DNA of 64,000 bases from Hexactinellida sp. DTS-2022 (lineage: Eukaryota > Porifera > Hexactinellida): the NCBI GenBank assembly GCA_028753945.1, contig JAPNXP010000011.1:434001-498000 (forward strand), read 5' to 3'. Of the stretch, positions 43,131 through 53,295 are shown in pieces; position 1 is the stretch's first letter; each line of letters begins with the position of its first letter. The notes under the pieces were generated by a model. That model saw only the letters and a list, made by a program, of their open reading frames with translations, had not been told where the DNA came from and searched no databases. The translations under genes were made by a program, and so were the position numbers.

Positions 43131-44330
43131 TAATAATTGACTTATTTATATTTCAGTCAACATATTTTCAATATAAATCTTGTTGCGGAAAGGTGAATCG
43201 TTGATAATATTAAATGTCTTGACCAACACAAAGAACTCCTTTTTGTATTATTCTTTATTGAACTATGTTTTAAATTTTAAATCGTCTTTATGTGTATCAA
43301 GTAAATAAAATAAATGCATAATCAGGGCCGGATTAAGACTATGCAGGCCTTAGGCCATAAGGCCATACTTTTTTTAGGCCCTATTCCAAGGCTAAATACA
43401 TATGCATGAATGTAAATTTATTATGTACAGAATATACAGTTTTTTTCTAACCAATTCTTTCTAAGTATAACAAGTAAAGTTTATATAAACCGATATTTAG
43501 CAAACCTGCTATGCTTACAGGGATTTTAACCATTTTGGCTGTTCTGATTTTAACCATTTGGCTGTTCTGATTTTAACCATTTTGGCTGTTCTGTTCGAAA
43601 GGGATTTATTTGGGCTAAAATTAATGATTGTTAATTTAATAATATCTAAAAATGTCTACATCCTCAAAATATAGTATTTAGGTTTTGTGCAATTTAACAG
43701 TCCGGGCCAGTCCCTATTCAAGTCTACAAATTTTATAATTTTCGCATTTAATCTGCGCCAGGCAATAACAAAAATGTAACCTCCAATTGCTGCATCATTG
43801 CACACATTGAGGTTTGATGATCTAATCTTCACCCACATTAATTATGAAATTGCACACTTTGATGAATCCAGTTTGGCTTCCATTAGTTTACTCTATTGGT
43901 GATGTATTTAGCTTACGCTCTAGGCTGAATAAGTTAATTGTATTATGTAATAACCTTATACATTAGGCGATACAGTTTGGTCATATTACAAATTAAGGTG
44001 ATACAATAGCATATTTTCACACCCGATAACCCCCAATTATTATTGTGTTTTTGTACAGTAATATAGTTAATAGTATCAATTAATTTCTCTTATCAAATTT
44101 CGCTAAAATTTAATTTTTGAACTAGATATTCAGTCTAACAGTGAACCCATACTAGATTTTGTAAAATCTAGCAATTTTCTCTATCAGGCGCAAGTTCAAT
44201 TTATAGTGCCTATTTAAATCTATTCTAGTAGTGGAACAAAACCCCCCACACAGTTTTACAATATCTATATAATTAATTTTTTCTGTTGATTTTCAAATTC
44301 CTATTTATTTTGATCGATAATTTGCTATTA
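43131..44330. other. Intergenic; hAT end and decayed repeats
   Basis: A hAT-type end cagggccggattaagac occurs at 43323 with no certain partner. At about 43510-43600 the phrase gattttaaccattttggctg is repeated three times; the same phrase family occurs at 54390-54440. A TATATAA at about 44269 may serve the TRAF-like gene. Confidence 0.45.
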
Positions 44331-45392
44331 ATGGCTACAGATAGTCAATCTGCTATGGACATATTCTTAGTTACTAATATCCGAAATGGAATGTATGGAG
44401 GTTATAAATTGGGGCTGTTGGATCGAGAGCTAACAAATCTAGAAAAGAAATTCATTCTCTGTACAGCATGTAATGGTATTCTGAGAGATCCAATCTCTGT
44501 GGGGAACAAACTGAAATGTAGGTCGTGTCTAGAACCCAGTGAATCTGGTGAACCCTCTGTACCTTCTAGCAATGGTATAAGTGGCTTGAAAGTTAGCTGT
44601 CCTTTCAAGAATAAAGGCTGTGGCTGGAGTGGCTCAATAACTAACATTATTGATCATAAGAAGCATTGTCAGCATTTCTTAGATAAATACCCAAATTGTC
44701 CTGAATTGGATGTGCCGTGTAGTTTCAAGAGATATGGCTGTGAAGTAGTTACCAAACGAAAACACATGGAACATCACGAGAGTGAGAGCCAAACGAAACA
44801 TCTAAAGATGATGGATATGTATATCAAATCTACAGATGATAATATGAAGATTCTTCAATCAGAGCTTCGAACTGTGAAAACTCAATTCCAAACTCTTAAT
44901 TCAAAATTACAACTTGTAGAGAAAGAAATGAAATTTACATTTGGGGGAATCATTTGCGAAATTCCTGGTGTGAGGGAGAAAATGAAAACAAACCAAACTT
45001 GTAAAACAAAGGAATTCTACGTAGGTTTGTATAACTTTCAGGCGACCATTCATCCGATGAGAAATAATGAGCAAGTAATGGGTATTTTTATTCAAACAGT
45101 TAGAGGACAATTCGACGACAAACTAGTATGGCCTTTTAATGGTAAAATATCTTTCACACTTATGAATCAAACAAATGAGGAAAATTCTATTACAAAAGAA
45201 TTTATTACAAAAAGCGAACAAGCTTTTCAGAGATTTACTAATAGCACTAATATCATTGGATGTAGCAATCTAGCTGCACATCAGACATTATTGAATGATC
45301 AGTTTTCCAAAGGAGATACTATCAAAATAAAAATTTTGGTCAAGTTTGATGCACCTTCTTGTAAAATCGAAATATGGTCATATTTAAACTGA
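44331..45392 (+). CDS. TRAF-like protein: RING-type, TRAF zinc fingers, coiled coil, MATH domain
   Basis: 353 residues from ATG 44331 (MATDSQSAMD); the upstream extension would need a TTG start. Domain order: a short RING-like motif (C44-x2-C47 and C63-x2-C66, with no His between), two TRAF-type zinc-finger stretches at about residues 93-120 (CPFKNKGCGWSGSITNI) and 130-160 (CSFKRYGCEVVTKRKHMEHH), a coiled coil at about 165-210, and a TRAF-C/MATH domain from about 235 to the end (FYVGLYNFQATIHP, then IKILVKF). This is the layout of TRAF adaptors, which bind receptor tails and activate NF-kB or JNK signalling. The RING appears reduced, so ubiquitin-ligase activity is doubtful. It stands between two 7TM cluster genes; a functional link is not shown. 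Confidence 0.85.
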   Translation: MATDSQSAMDIFLVTNIRNGMYGGYKLGLLDRELTNLEKKFILCTACNGILRDPISVGNKLKCRSCLEPSESGEPSVPSSNGISGLKVSCPFKNKGCGWSGSITNIIDHKKHCQHFLDKYPNCPELDVPCSFKRYGCEVVTKRKHMEHHESESQTKHLKMMDMYIKSTDDNMKILQSELRTVKTQFQTLNSKLQLVEKEMKFTFGGIICEIPGVREKMKTNQTCKTKEFYVGLYNFQATIHPMRNNEQVMGIFIQTVRGQFDDKLVWPFNGKISFTLMNQTNEENSITKEFITKSEQAFQRFTNSTNIIGCSNLAAHQTLLNDQFSKGDTIKIKILVKFDAPSCKIEIWSYLN

Positions 45393-45906
45393 ATTCTAGC
45401 CTATATAGTAAAAGTATCACACTCTTTGTAATTTAGAAATAGGTTTTAGAGATTTCCAAACAATAATTTCTATTTAGATTTAGTTACTTCAAGTCATGTT
45501 TTATGTTGATTAGATTACCATGGAAACACTTAAATTGTGATCTCTTATAGTTTATCGAAAATATTGTGGAGGGGGAACAAAATTATGAAATATATTTATT
45601 TAGCTTGATGCTTTGTTATAATATAGTACACTATTGCTAGAGGGTAGTTTACTGTTCGTTGGTAGACATCTGACCAACTTCAGGAATCCATAGGAAGGGG
45701 GTAACGTTGCCAGATTTCAAAAGGCCAAACCTAAATAAAAATTTGACTCTAAAATAATAACCATTTTGCCTTTACTAACATATCTACCGTACTGCTAAGG
45801 AATACTACGGTAGTTTATCGTTAGTACTTACTACTTAGTAATTAGTAATAACACCAGGGGATCGTGAGGATACCATTTCATACCTGCCAAACTATTTGAA
45901 TCATAT

Positions 45907-46057
45907 CCCTGTACAGCAGAGTTTTGTTAAGGTTGAGACCTTGGTGTAACTCAACATTGCAGCGGCCGCGGCAGATCCGAATCGTGATGTAACTCCAAAA
46001 AATCTTGGTGCAAAATTTACACCAGATCGGCCTTAAAAAAAATCCTGCTGTACAGGG
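45907..46057. mobile_element. MITE with CCCTGTACAGCAG ends
   Basis: The left end ccctgtacagcag is the exact reverse complement of the right end ctgctgtacaggg. 151 bp. Related ends (gtacaggg, ccctgtaca) are found in the nested repeats at 54390-55080. Confidence 0.7.
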
Positions 46058-46063
46058 CTCCAA

Positions 46064-46170
46064 TTTCTGTGTATATCGTATGTTTTTATGGAGTGTTTGT
46101 GGATTACTGCAATATTTTTGCACCCAACTGAACTATATCGTGTATTTGGATTATGTCTTCATTTCCAACA
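46064..46170 (+). pseudogene. Fragment of a 7TM cluster gene
   Basis: Over about 105 bp it matches the segment 6 to outer-loop region of cluster member 6 (52976-53070): both have ttgtggattactgcaatatt and cgtgtatttggatt. It differs by a few substitutions and a small insertion of three bases near its start. The rest of the gene is missing and the left edge abuts a MITE end. Confidence 0.75.
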
Positions 46171-46847
46171 GTTTCTATTATAATACACCCATATCACTAA
46201 TGTACAAGTTTACAACAATAACCAATTTGAACAATTGTTTATAAAAAACTTCACCTTTCAATCTGTTCCTTGAATATTCTATTATCTCATGTTTCTACAT
46301 ATCGATTCCTGTTTTCCTGCTACTCTGCAGTTATAACCCTGTGGTACTTGGAATTTGCGATCAGACAGAATTCGCTTGTACTATTAGTACTACTTCCAGT
46401 TCCTGTACAATCAGGGCTGATAACGGAACCAGGACAAGCTACCTTATAGAGAAGTGTTCTGGTGAAATAGTACAGTTAGTGGGGTCAAAAATTAAGATTC
46501 CGTGACCAACCTCTGGCTAGTTAAGTTTTATGCCTGATTCTGATACTTTAGGATATATCTCGCGATTTAAGCTCCCATGCCGGTCTCGAAAGTTTGGGCA
46601 AACTTTTTTATAGCGACAAATTCAAAGGGCCTCCGGCAATCATTTTGAAAAATTAAGGCCCCTCTCTGAACATTTCATAAATTGAGATTAGAGTGTTTTT
46701 GAACAGTATGCAATAAGTAGTAGTTGCTGCACTGAAAATTTCAACTCAATCGGGACTATACTTTTAATGTAATAACCTTTTGAAGATTCTTACGTGATTT
46801 GTCACCATGGGAGGTCCATTATTTAAACTAATTTTTTAAGGGTTTTG

Positions 46848-46935
46848 AAGCATATCTTATCCTATATACATTGTATATAGGGTAAGATATGCTTTAATAC
46901 TGGACTTATCCTATATACATTGTATATAGGATAAG
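46848..46935. repeat. Two tandem near-perfect palindromes
   Basis: 46848-46894 folds on itself around ctatatacattgtatatag with one mismatch; 46905-46935 is a second copy of the same core with the arms cttatcc and ggataag. Either a recent duplication of a hairpin or a tiny foldback element. Confidence 0.75.
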
Positions 46936-47403
46936 ATATGCTTTAATAATGGACGAGAATACTCGTATTGGGTATTTAGAACTGGAAGGAATACAACACC
47001 TTTATAGTTACCAGTTTGCTAACTTGACACGTTTGACATGTATACTGTCTCTGCGAAACTTTAGTACCAAACCGAAATATTATTTTCTGGATTTTTCAAA
47101 TTTTGGCCCACGGAAACAATATCAATTAAAAATTATGTTATTCTGAATCCTAGGAAACAATTTGGCTAAAAAATAAGAGTAGTGAATTAACTTGAGACAA
47201 ATCGCAAATAATACTTATTACATTCGACAGAAAAATTGAATCTAAAATAGAATGTAATTATTCAAGAATACGAAAATCTCTGCACAAATAAGTTAGAATA
47301 TATAGTACACACACGCTTCCTAAATGAATACAAATCTAATTACTCTGTCTGGAGTTAGTTATGCAAACGCTAGACACACACTAAACTAAATAACAGCTGA
47401 GAA

Positions 47404-49419
47404 TTACTGTAAAAGTGCACACACTAATCCAGTTGCCTCATCCTTCATCAGACAGTTGATTTCTTTAAGTTCCACACAACCATTTTCCCAGCCATTCATC
47501 CTCCTAAGGTCTTCTATCACTTTGTCTGTTCCGAAATAAGGATGCCCAATGACGTCACCAGTGTACTTGTGTCCTAGCGTAACACATTCAATATCATTTA
47601 TTATTACAATATCCTCGGAAGAATTCTCCAAGACAAAACTGTATACTGCATCACAGTCAAACTCTACTGCTTCCACCAAATCACAAGGGAATTTCCACTC
47701 ACCATCTACCCTTATAGGATGCCAAGGGGTTATTTTAAGCCCATTCAAACTAGAAAACTTACATTTTCCTTCAAAGCACTTAGTTTTAACAACGCAAGCA
47801 ACTCTACCCTTTAAAGTAGGTGTCTTTAGGATATCTCCTCGTTGTATCTCACAAACTAACTTGTTGGTAGAGTCATCGAGAGTGACAATAGAATCACCAC
47901 TGAAACAAGGTGCTCCTCTGTTATGGTATCTGGACATGCTGGTGAGCGGAGCTGAAACTGCTGTAGTTGGTTTCATTTTTGGCTCAGGAGGAGGAATCTT
48001 TATGAAAATATCATCTGCGATATCCCTGACCTTAGCAAAGAGATTACCACCATAATGCTGGAGACCAGGATCTTTAAAGTTCGTACACTGTTGCATCAAG
48101 TGAGCTCTTTTGAGTGAAAGTAAATAATGTTTTCCCCATTTCTTATAAAAGTCTTCCCTTGAGAATGCCTCTGTTGTTTGGACAGTGACATCTTTGAGAA
48201 GGTCATCAATAAACTTATCAGATTTAACTACAGATGTAGAAATCTCCTTCTGTAGATCTTTAATAGTGTTTCGTGCTGTCTGTATGTTAGTTTTATATTC
48301 TTCAATGGCTCGATGAGTATAACTTACGAATAACGTTCTCAAACATTGAACCGTGATCAATTCAGGTACCTCCTTAGCTATTTTAACCTCGGCAAATAAT
48401 TTGATGGATTTTCCCGTATAATCTTCATAAACGATAGTAGTTGAGAGTAGATTTTCATCGGGATTTTTAGGTGCCCCCTGAACACGAAAAACGATATTCC
48501 TGTTCTGCCCGAATAATAACGGTCCCAAACTAACCTGAGAACCCCAAGTAGTAATGGTAGCAGGATGGCCCCCACCTAAAATTTCTTTTTCGTTACCCTC
48601 TGCCACTATAGTTGCTCCATTCTGTGTTTCAATTGAAAGTTCAACGTTCCTCGATATAGTGCTTAGTGTGTTGCTCATGGCGTTAACAAAGGTTGTGCCT
48701 ACAAAAGAACTATCAGGTATAAATGCGTATAATCCATTGCCTTCTACCGCAATATTATGCAGGAGTTCACTGTCTAACTCATAACCAAATCCGAAAGTAT
48801 TAATACAACAAGCAAGACCATGCTTATCCTTGTACTCCTTTAACGTAGGAATGTGTCCCTTCGGTGGAATAGCATTAGGTAGTCCATCTGTCAACAGGAA
48901 TACAGAACTATTCGCGCCCTTTCGTGCTTCATTCCGCATCACATCCATTCCCATTTCTAAGCCACCCCATAAATTAGTGTTAGCTAAAGGCTGAAGTTCA
49001 TCAATTTTCTTCAAAGCACAGTCTCTGCCAGCTTTATCCATCGGTTTCAATCCAAATATTGTATTAGGATTGCTATCATAGACAACTAAGGACATCCTAT
49101 CCATCGGCTCCAAGCACATTATGACAGTCTTCACTGCATGTTTCACAATATCCAATAGAGTAAGTCCATGAGATTCAACATCCCCCTTGTCGTTTTTGGT
49201 CTTGGCTTCACTCCCCATTGACCCAGACACATCTACAACACAGCATATATCACAAGGTGCCCTGTCAACCCCATCTGCAGGTTTTATCGAAACCATAACA
49301 AGACTCTCCTGGTTTTCCTGTTGATGTGCAGTGACTTCTAGTGAGACTGCTGCACTAGTTAGTCCTGACTTGCATTCTGGAGATTTAGACTTGATTCCTC
49401 CATCATCTTTAGTAGCCAT
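47404..49419 (-). CDS. von Willebrand A plus Hint (Vint-type) protein
   Basis: 671 residues, ATG at 49419. A VWA domain fills about residues 55-240 with an intact metal-binding site: D63-V-S65-G-S67, T148 and D178. A linking region of about 250 residues follows, rich in charged helices near 360-440. From Cys505 (CFSGDS) to about 640 is a Hint domain of the Vint type: nucleophile Cys at the start, the T-P-W-H block (ITPWHPI, about 563-569), and GHPYFGTDKV near the end. Hint domains can cleave the chain before the Cys, as in Hedgehog. No signal peptide is seen at the N terminus, so it is probably cytoplasmic, as reported for many VWA-Hint proteins. An acceptor-like ttcttttttag about 10 bp before the ATG suggests a non-coding 5' exon. 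Precise function unknown. Confidence 0.85.
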   Translation of the reverse strand: MATKDDGGIKSKSPECKSGLTSAAVSLEVTAHQQENQESLVMVSIKPADGVDRAPCDICCVVDVSGSMGSEAKTKNDKGDVESHGLTLLDIVKHAVKTVIMCLEPMDRMSLVVYDSNPNTIFGLKPMDKAGRDCALKKIDELQPLANTNLWGGLEMGMDVMRNEARKGANSSVFLLTDGLPNAIPPKGHIPTLKEYKDKHGLACCINTFGFGYELDSELLHNIAVEGNGLYAFIPDSSFVGTTFVNAMSNTLSTISRNVELSIETQNGATIVAEGNEKEILGGGHPATITTWGSQVSLGPLLFGQNRNIVFRVQGAPKNPDENLLSTTIVYEDYTGKSIKLFAEVKIAKEVPELITVQCLRTLFVSYTHRAIEEYKTNIQTARNTIKDLQKEISTSVVKSDKFIDDLLKDVTVQTTEAFSREDFYKKWGKHYLLSLKRAHLMQQCTNFKDPGLQHYGGNLFAKVRDIADDIFIKIPPPEPKMKPTTAVSAPLTSMSRYHNRGAPCFSGDSIVTLDDSTNKLVCEIQRGDILKTPTLKGRVACVVKTKCFEGKCKFSSLNGLKITPWHPIRVDGEWKFPCDLVEAVEFDCDAVYSFVLENSSEDIVIINDIECVTLGHKYTGDVIGHPYFGTDKVIEDLRRMNGWENGCVELKEINCLMKDEATGLVCALLQ

Positions 49420-50084
49420 AGTATATGCTAAAAAAGAACAAAGAATTTGTTATTACATATAATAAAATTAATATTTTAATTAACATAAAATTAATATTTT
49501 AATTAATTAAGCATATGTATGTACTGTATTACCAAGTTCTCAATAAGCAATTCGACCGAACTGAATAAGTATAAACTAAGATCTATAAATATGAGAATAT
49601 TATCTAATGATTCTAATCCTATTAATAATGTGGTTACATAATTAATTCTCCTTATTTTCTAAATATAGTATAGTTTGCTTAGGTTGTAAGGTCTAGAAAT
49701 GATACTCAAAGCAAATATCAAATCCTAACCATGACCTCAGTTTTGGCAAAATATTAATTAATTAAACGCTCCTCAATTTTTGGAGCGCATCCATTTGTGC
49801 TCCTTTGGGTTCTATCAGAAAACAATATTTTACATATTCACATAACATAATCAGATTTTGTAATGGAAGTACGTTTAGTTCACGTATTATAAGATAAATT
49901 AGTTTGTAAATATTATAGGAAAACTAACGAACTATGGTAGCTACTAGCTAGCCACATTCCGGACAAACAGACCAAATATTTATTTACTATTTCTTCTATT
50001 ACTTATTATGATAAGTAATAAGCGTAATATTCATTGTGTATATAAAAGAATTAATTAATAATCTATCAGATTATCAGAATTAAT

Positions 50085-50245
50085 TAATAGAGCCACCTCG
50101 GGACCAGGTTGTTTTGACCCGATTAACCGAAAATATTGTAAGCCAAATGTAATTTTGTCCTATAAATCCTGTGAAAATTTGACCCGATTAATTAATTTAA
50201 GCGGAGAAAACGATTAACCGGTGGCTTATTAAGCGGAGTTGACTG
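50085..50245. mobile_element. CAGT-family MITE, left end lost
   Basis: Right end aagcggagttgactg followed by TA; interior matches 25554-25738 in the opposite sense (ccgattaaccgaaaatattg, ttttgtcctataaatcctgt). The left terminal CAGT is replaced by an aattaattaa run. Confidence 0.65.
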
Positions 50246-50483
50246 TAGTACATACGTAGATTTATTATTTACACATACAAATAAATAATTCTACATTTTA
50301 GAAATAAGAGCAAGACAATGAAAAATTGCTTTGGCTCACTAAGCTGTAAATAATTCAAAATGGCCCGGCTCTGGCAGTTTTAAACAAACATTTTTAGATA
50401 AACATCATGATAAATCGTGAACAGTACATGATTTATAAAAGTGTGTTGACTTTTGTAAAGGTTTACTAGAATTGTCTTGTGTT

Positions 50484-50650
50484 ATATAAGGCATCGGATT
50501 GACACCCAGGCATAGAGCCAACTTACCTGTTTAGTTTTTATGAAAAGTTGTGTAAAGTTAGTAAAGCAAAATAACTTGCAACTATTCCTACTTATAACTA
50601 CTAAGTAACTCAATATTGTGGTTCTATTATAATTCATGGTTTTCAGATCT
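50484..50650. mobile_element. Solo arm of the 39121-40866 element
   Basis: Matches the right arm (40684-40866) with small gaps, from aggcatcggattgacaccca to catggttttcagatctta. No second arm is nearby. Confidence 0.7.
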
Positions 50651-50785
50651 TATTGAAATCTATTCACAATGCAATAAATATATTAAGTTACAACAGAAAA
50701 ATGTACGATGGAGTTTGCTTTATAGCAAATCGTCTAATAGCAATTGATTTTAAGCCCAAGATACATCTATACGTATTGTTAAAAC

Positions 50786-50985
50786 TCGATTGTTCTTTGT
50801 TTGTTTGTTTGTTCGGATTGGATTAAAGTGATGGAGGAATATAAACCGCATTTATAATTGAGATAGAAACTAACTTCCAAATGTTATAATAGGTAAAGTA
50901 GAATTCTGATTACGAATTTTGCATTTGTAAATTTCTAATAAGAGCATTTGTAAATTTCTAATAAGAACATTTGTTGTTGTTGTTG
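50786..50985 (+). mobile_element. Helitron-like element, 5' fragment
   Basis: Same opening as 38389 (aactcgattgttctttgttt, ggattaaagtgatggaggaa) with a truncated minisatellite portion ending in ttgttgttgttgat. Confidence 0.55.
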
Positions 50986-51280
50986 ATTATAAAAATCAAT
51001 AAACAAAACATCATAAACCCCTCACAACGGGATGGGAGAATGTTTCTTCTGGTTGCACACGCCGACCCAATTTTTGGTCGCATTAACTCTTCAATAATAT
51101 TGTATTATAAGTGAGCAGATAATATTTAAAATAAATCTCAATTTTCAATTCCATTTCATCTTAATTTAATATAATTTAAATAATATTTGAATTGTAAAGA
51201 TTTCAAATCTGCTAAAGTAAGTATAATTGTTACAAATAAAAATAGAAATATGTGTAGTATTTAAGGCACTATTTTGAATA

Positions 51281-51438
51281 ATAGAATTGACATCATCATC
51301 ATCAACTGCAAATTGTTCCAAAGCGAAAAGCCCTTCGTGACAAAGAGTTTCGACTTAACTCCTGATCTAACATTGAATATAATACAGTTTGGGGATGATA
51401 TAACTACCAGTTTGGGAGATGAGCTTCTAATATAGTGA
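51281..51438 (+). CDS. Possible terminal exon of an unknown gene
   Basis: After an acceptor-like ttgaataatag the frame reads NCKLFQSEKPFVTKSFDLTP and continues to QFGDDITTSLGDELLI before a stop. The composition looks coding, but no upstream exon or homology is recognised, and an (ATC)n run overlaps the start. May be a relic. Confidence 0.22.
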
Positions 51439-52015
51439 AGGTCGCCTAATAGCAAGCTTGCCGCTAAGCAAGAAATTTGAGAGCAAAATTGGATTTGCAG
51501 TTGGTATTAAGTTGCGTTCTTACGATAAAGTCGTGAGTTCTTATAAAGTCGTTTTCATAAAGTCTATCTATTATGACACATTTTTTGGTCCCTTGAATGT
51601 TCATAATAAGTATTGAGATAATGTTTTAGATTTAAATCTTCTTGCTAAATTAGGTTAATTAGATAAATTCACTGTTTGTAATATCACTGATCATTTCCAC
51701 ATTATGGTAATAGGTGCAATCACAGTCAGAAATTTTAAAGAAAGAAGAAATATGTGGTATGTATATGCTTCCGTTATATTAATACACCCTTTTACAAAGT
51801 TTATAGAATTAGTAGGCCAAAATAGCCGCCCATAAAAACAGGTATGGCGCAATAGCAATAATTTTTTTATCGTATTATTTAATTTGCATTACAAGTTATG
51901 TATATGTAATCAGGATATTAAATTACTATGATAAATCCCAATGTATATATTCTTATATGTTTACGTATTATCCTTTGGGATTTATTTCGTAAATTCCCCT
52001 ATATCATCCATTTGG

Positions 52016-52023
52016 TATAAATT
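52016..52023 (+). promoter_or_regulatory. Possible TATA box of cluster member 6
   Basis: TATAAATT, 83 bp upstream of the ATG at 52099. Confidence 0.4.
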
Positions 52024-52098
52024 GGCTAATTGTAGATTTTTTAATATTTTACCTGTAAGGTTGTGTCAAATATTGAGTATTTACCCTTTAAATAAATA

Positions 52099-53295
52099 AT
52101 GCAGTTTCATGCTGAATTATTTTTGAATCTATTCAGTATTGTAAATTTTTCGTTAAATACAATATTATCATTTGTGTGGGTGATAGTGCTGTTCAAATAT
52201 CTAATCCAGCTGAGGAGAAAAATGAAATATTGCAATCTAGTTCAATACAATCAAGATGCTTGTCTAGAGGCTATGAACACCAAGGTTGAGTATACAAAGT
52301 ATTTATTCTTCTTTTCAATTGTATTTGTCGAATTAATTTCATCGATTCTTAGTGTTGCATCAGCAGGTGAGACGTGTATGTATATTATTTATGACATAAT
52401 TCATCAAAGTTCCCAACAAAATCTAACATTTATTCATTCTACAAACTCGTTTTCTTCTAACAAATCTGTCATGTTAAACAATATTCAAATAAACTGTACA
52501 CATACCTCACCATTTCTTTGGAAGTTATTCGACTATAATATGTCTCGCATTTTAATAACCGGTTACCAAGTTTCCCTCATCTTTGTATTCTCGCCAGTGT
52601 ACGTTCTATTATCATATTATTCAATGATAATTAAAAATTCTTTAAACTACAATTATTCATTAAAATCAACTGATTTAGCTCGTGAACAGAAGATTCTTTT
52701 GTTGTGTTCACTTATCATGTGTGTAGTACTATTGGTATTATTAGTGAGAGTGGAATCATTTTTATTATTCAAATTTGCACAAAGTTGTTTTGCCATCATT
52801 CAACTCGTTCTCACCTTCTACTACTCAAGTAAATTTGTTCGTGTCTTAAAATGGAAAATAATGGACACTAAAATAGCATTCGGTAAAGAGCATTTTCAAT
52901 TCAAACAATACACAAAGAATTTGAAATCATTTAGAAGATTTTTCCTCCTGTACAAAGTAGTTGTGATTTCTTTCTGTGTATATGTTTTTATGGAGTATTT
53001 GTGGATTACTGCAATATTTTTGCACCCACCTGAACTGTATCGTGTATTTGGATTGTGTCTTGATTTCCAACAGTTAGATACCTATACAAAAGTATTGGTT
53101 AAAATTACACAAACTCTACATGTTGTTCAAACCATACCATTGGATGTTACATTCATAGGCATATCCCTACTGAATTTATCAACCATACCTTTCTTGCTAT
53201 CAAAAATTAACGTAAGGTGTCGTTTCAATCTGAAATTCCAAAAGGCCTGTGATGATTCTCATCTGGCCGATCTGGGTGAACGTCTATTAAAATAA
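52099..53295 (+). CDS. 7TM receptor-like protein, cluster member 6
   Basis: 398 residues, single exon, ATG 52099 (MQFHAELFLNLF). The most diverged of the six in inner loop 2 (SLNYNYSLKSTDLAREQK), but WKIMDTKIAFGKEHFQFKQY and NLSTIPFLLSKINVRCRF are clear. The C terminus is GERLLK instead of EPLLK. The glycosylated outer loop keeps NCTHTS and the loop before segment 7 has FGLC. The fragment at 46064 derives from this gene or a close sister. Confidence 0.82.
   Translation: MQFHAELFLNLFSIVNFSLNTILSFVWVIVLFKYLIQLRRKMKYCNLVQYNQDACLEAMNTKVEYTKYLFFFSIVFVELISSILSVASAGETCMYIIYDIIHQSSQQNLTFIHSTNSFSSNKSVMLNNIQINCTHTSPFLWKLFDYNMSRILITGYQVSLIFVFSPVYVLLSYYSMIIKNSLNYNYSLKSTDLAREQKILLLCSLIMCVVLLVLLVRVESFLLFKFAQSCFAIIQLVLTFYYSSKFVRVLKWKIMDTKIAFGKEHFQFKQYTKNLKSFRRFFLLYKVVVISFCVYVFMEYLWITAIFLHPPELYRVFGLCLDFQQLDTYTKVLVKITQTLHVVQTIPLDVTFIGISLLNLSTIPFLLSKINVRCRFNLKFQKACDDSHLADLGERLLK

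Larger units (their letters stand above)
45393..47403. other. Intergenic with MITE, receptor-gene fragment and palindromes
   Basis: Contains a MITE (45907-46057), a decayed 7TM gene fragment (46064-46170) and a palindrome pair (46848-46935). A CAGGG-type end at about 46411 may mark another decayed element. No intact gene is seen. Confidence 0.55.
49420..52098. other. Intergenic with fragments of several elements
   Basis: Holds a CAGT-family MITE (50085-50245), a solo arm of the long-TIR element (50484-50650), a Helitron-like 5' fragment (50786-50985), a possible exon (51281-51438), a segment inverse to 41070-41220 (about 51890-51990) and a TATAAATT at 52016-52023. Confidence 0.55.

Noticed and set aside
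44402-45110. Minus-strand frames within the TRAF-like gene
   Set aside because: Antisense shadows of a gene with clear domains.
47549-48055. 168-codon plus-strand frame
   Set aside because: Antisense shadow of the VWA-Hint gene.
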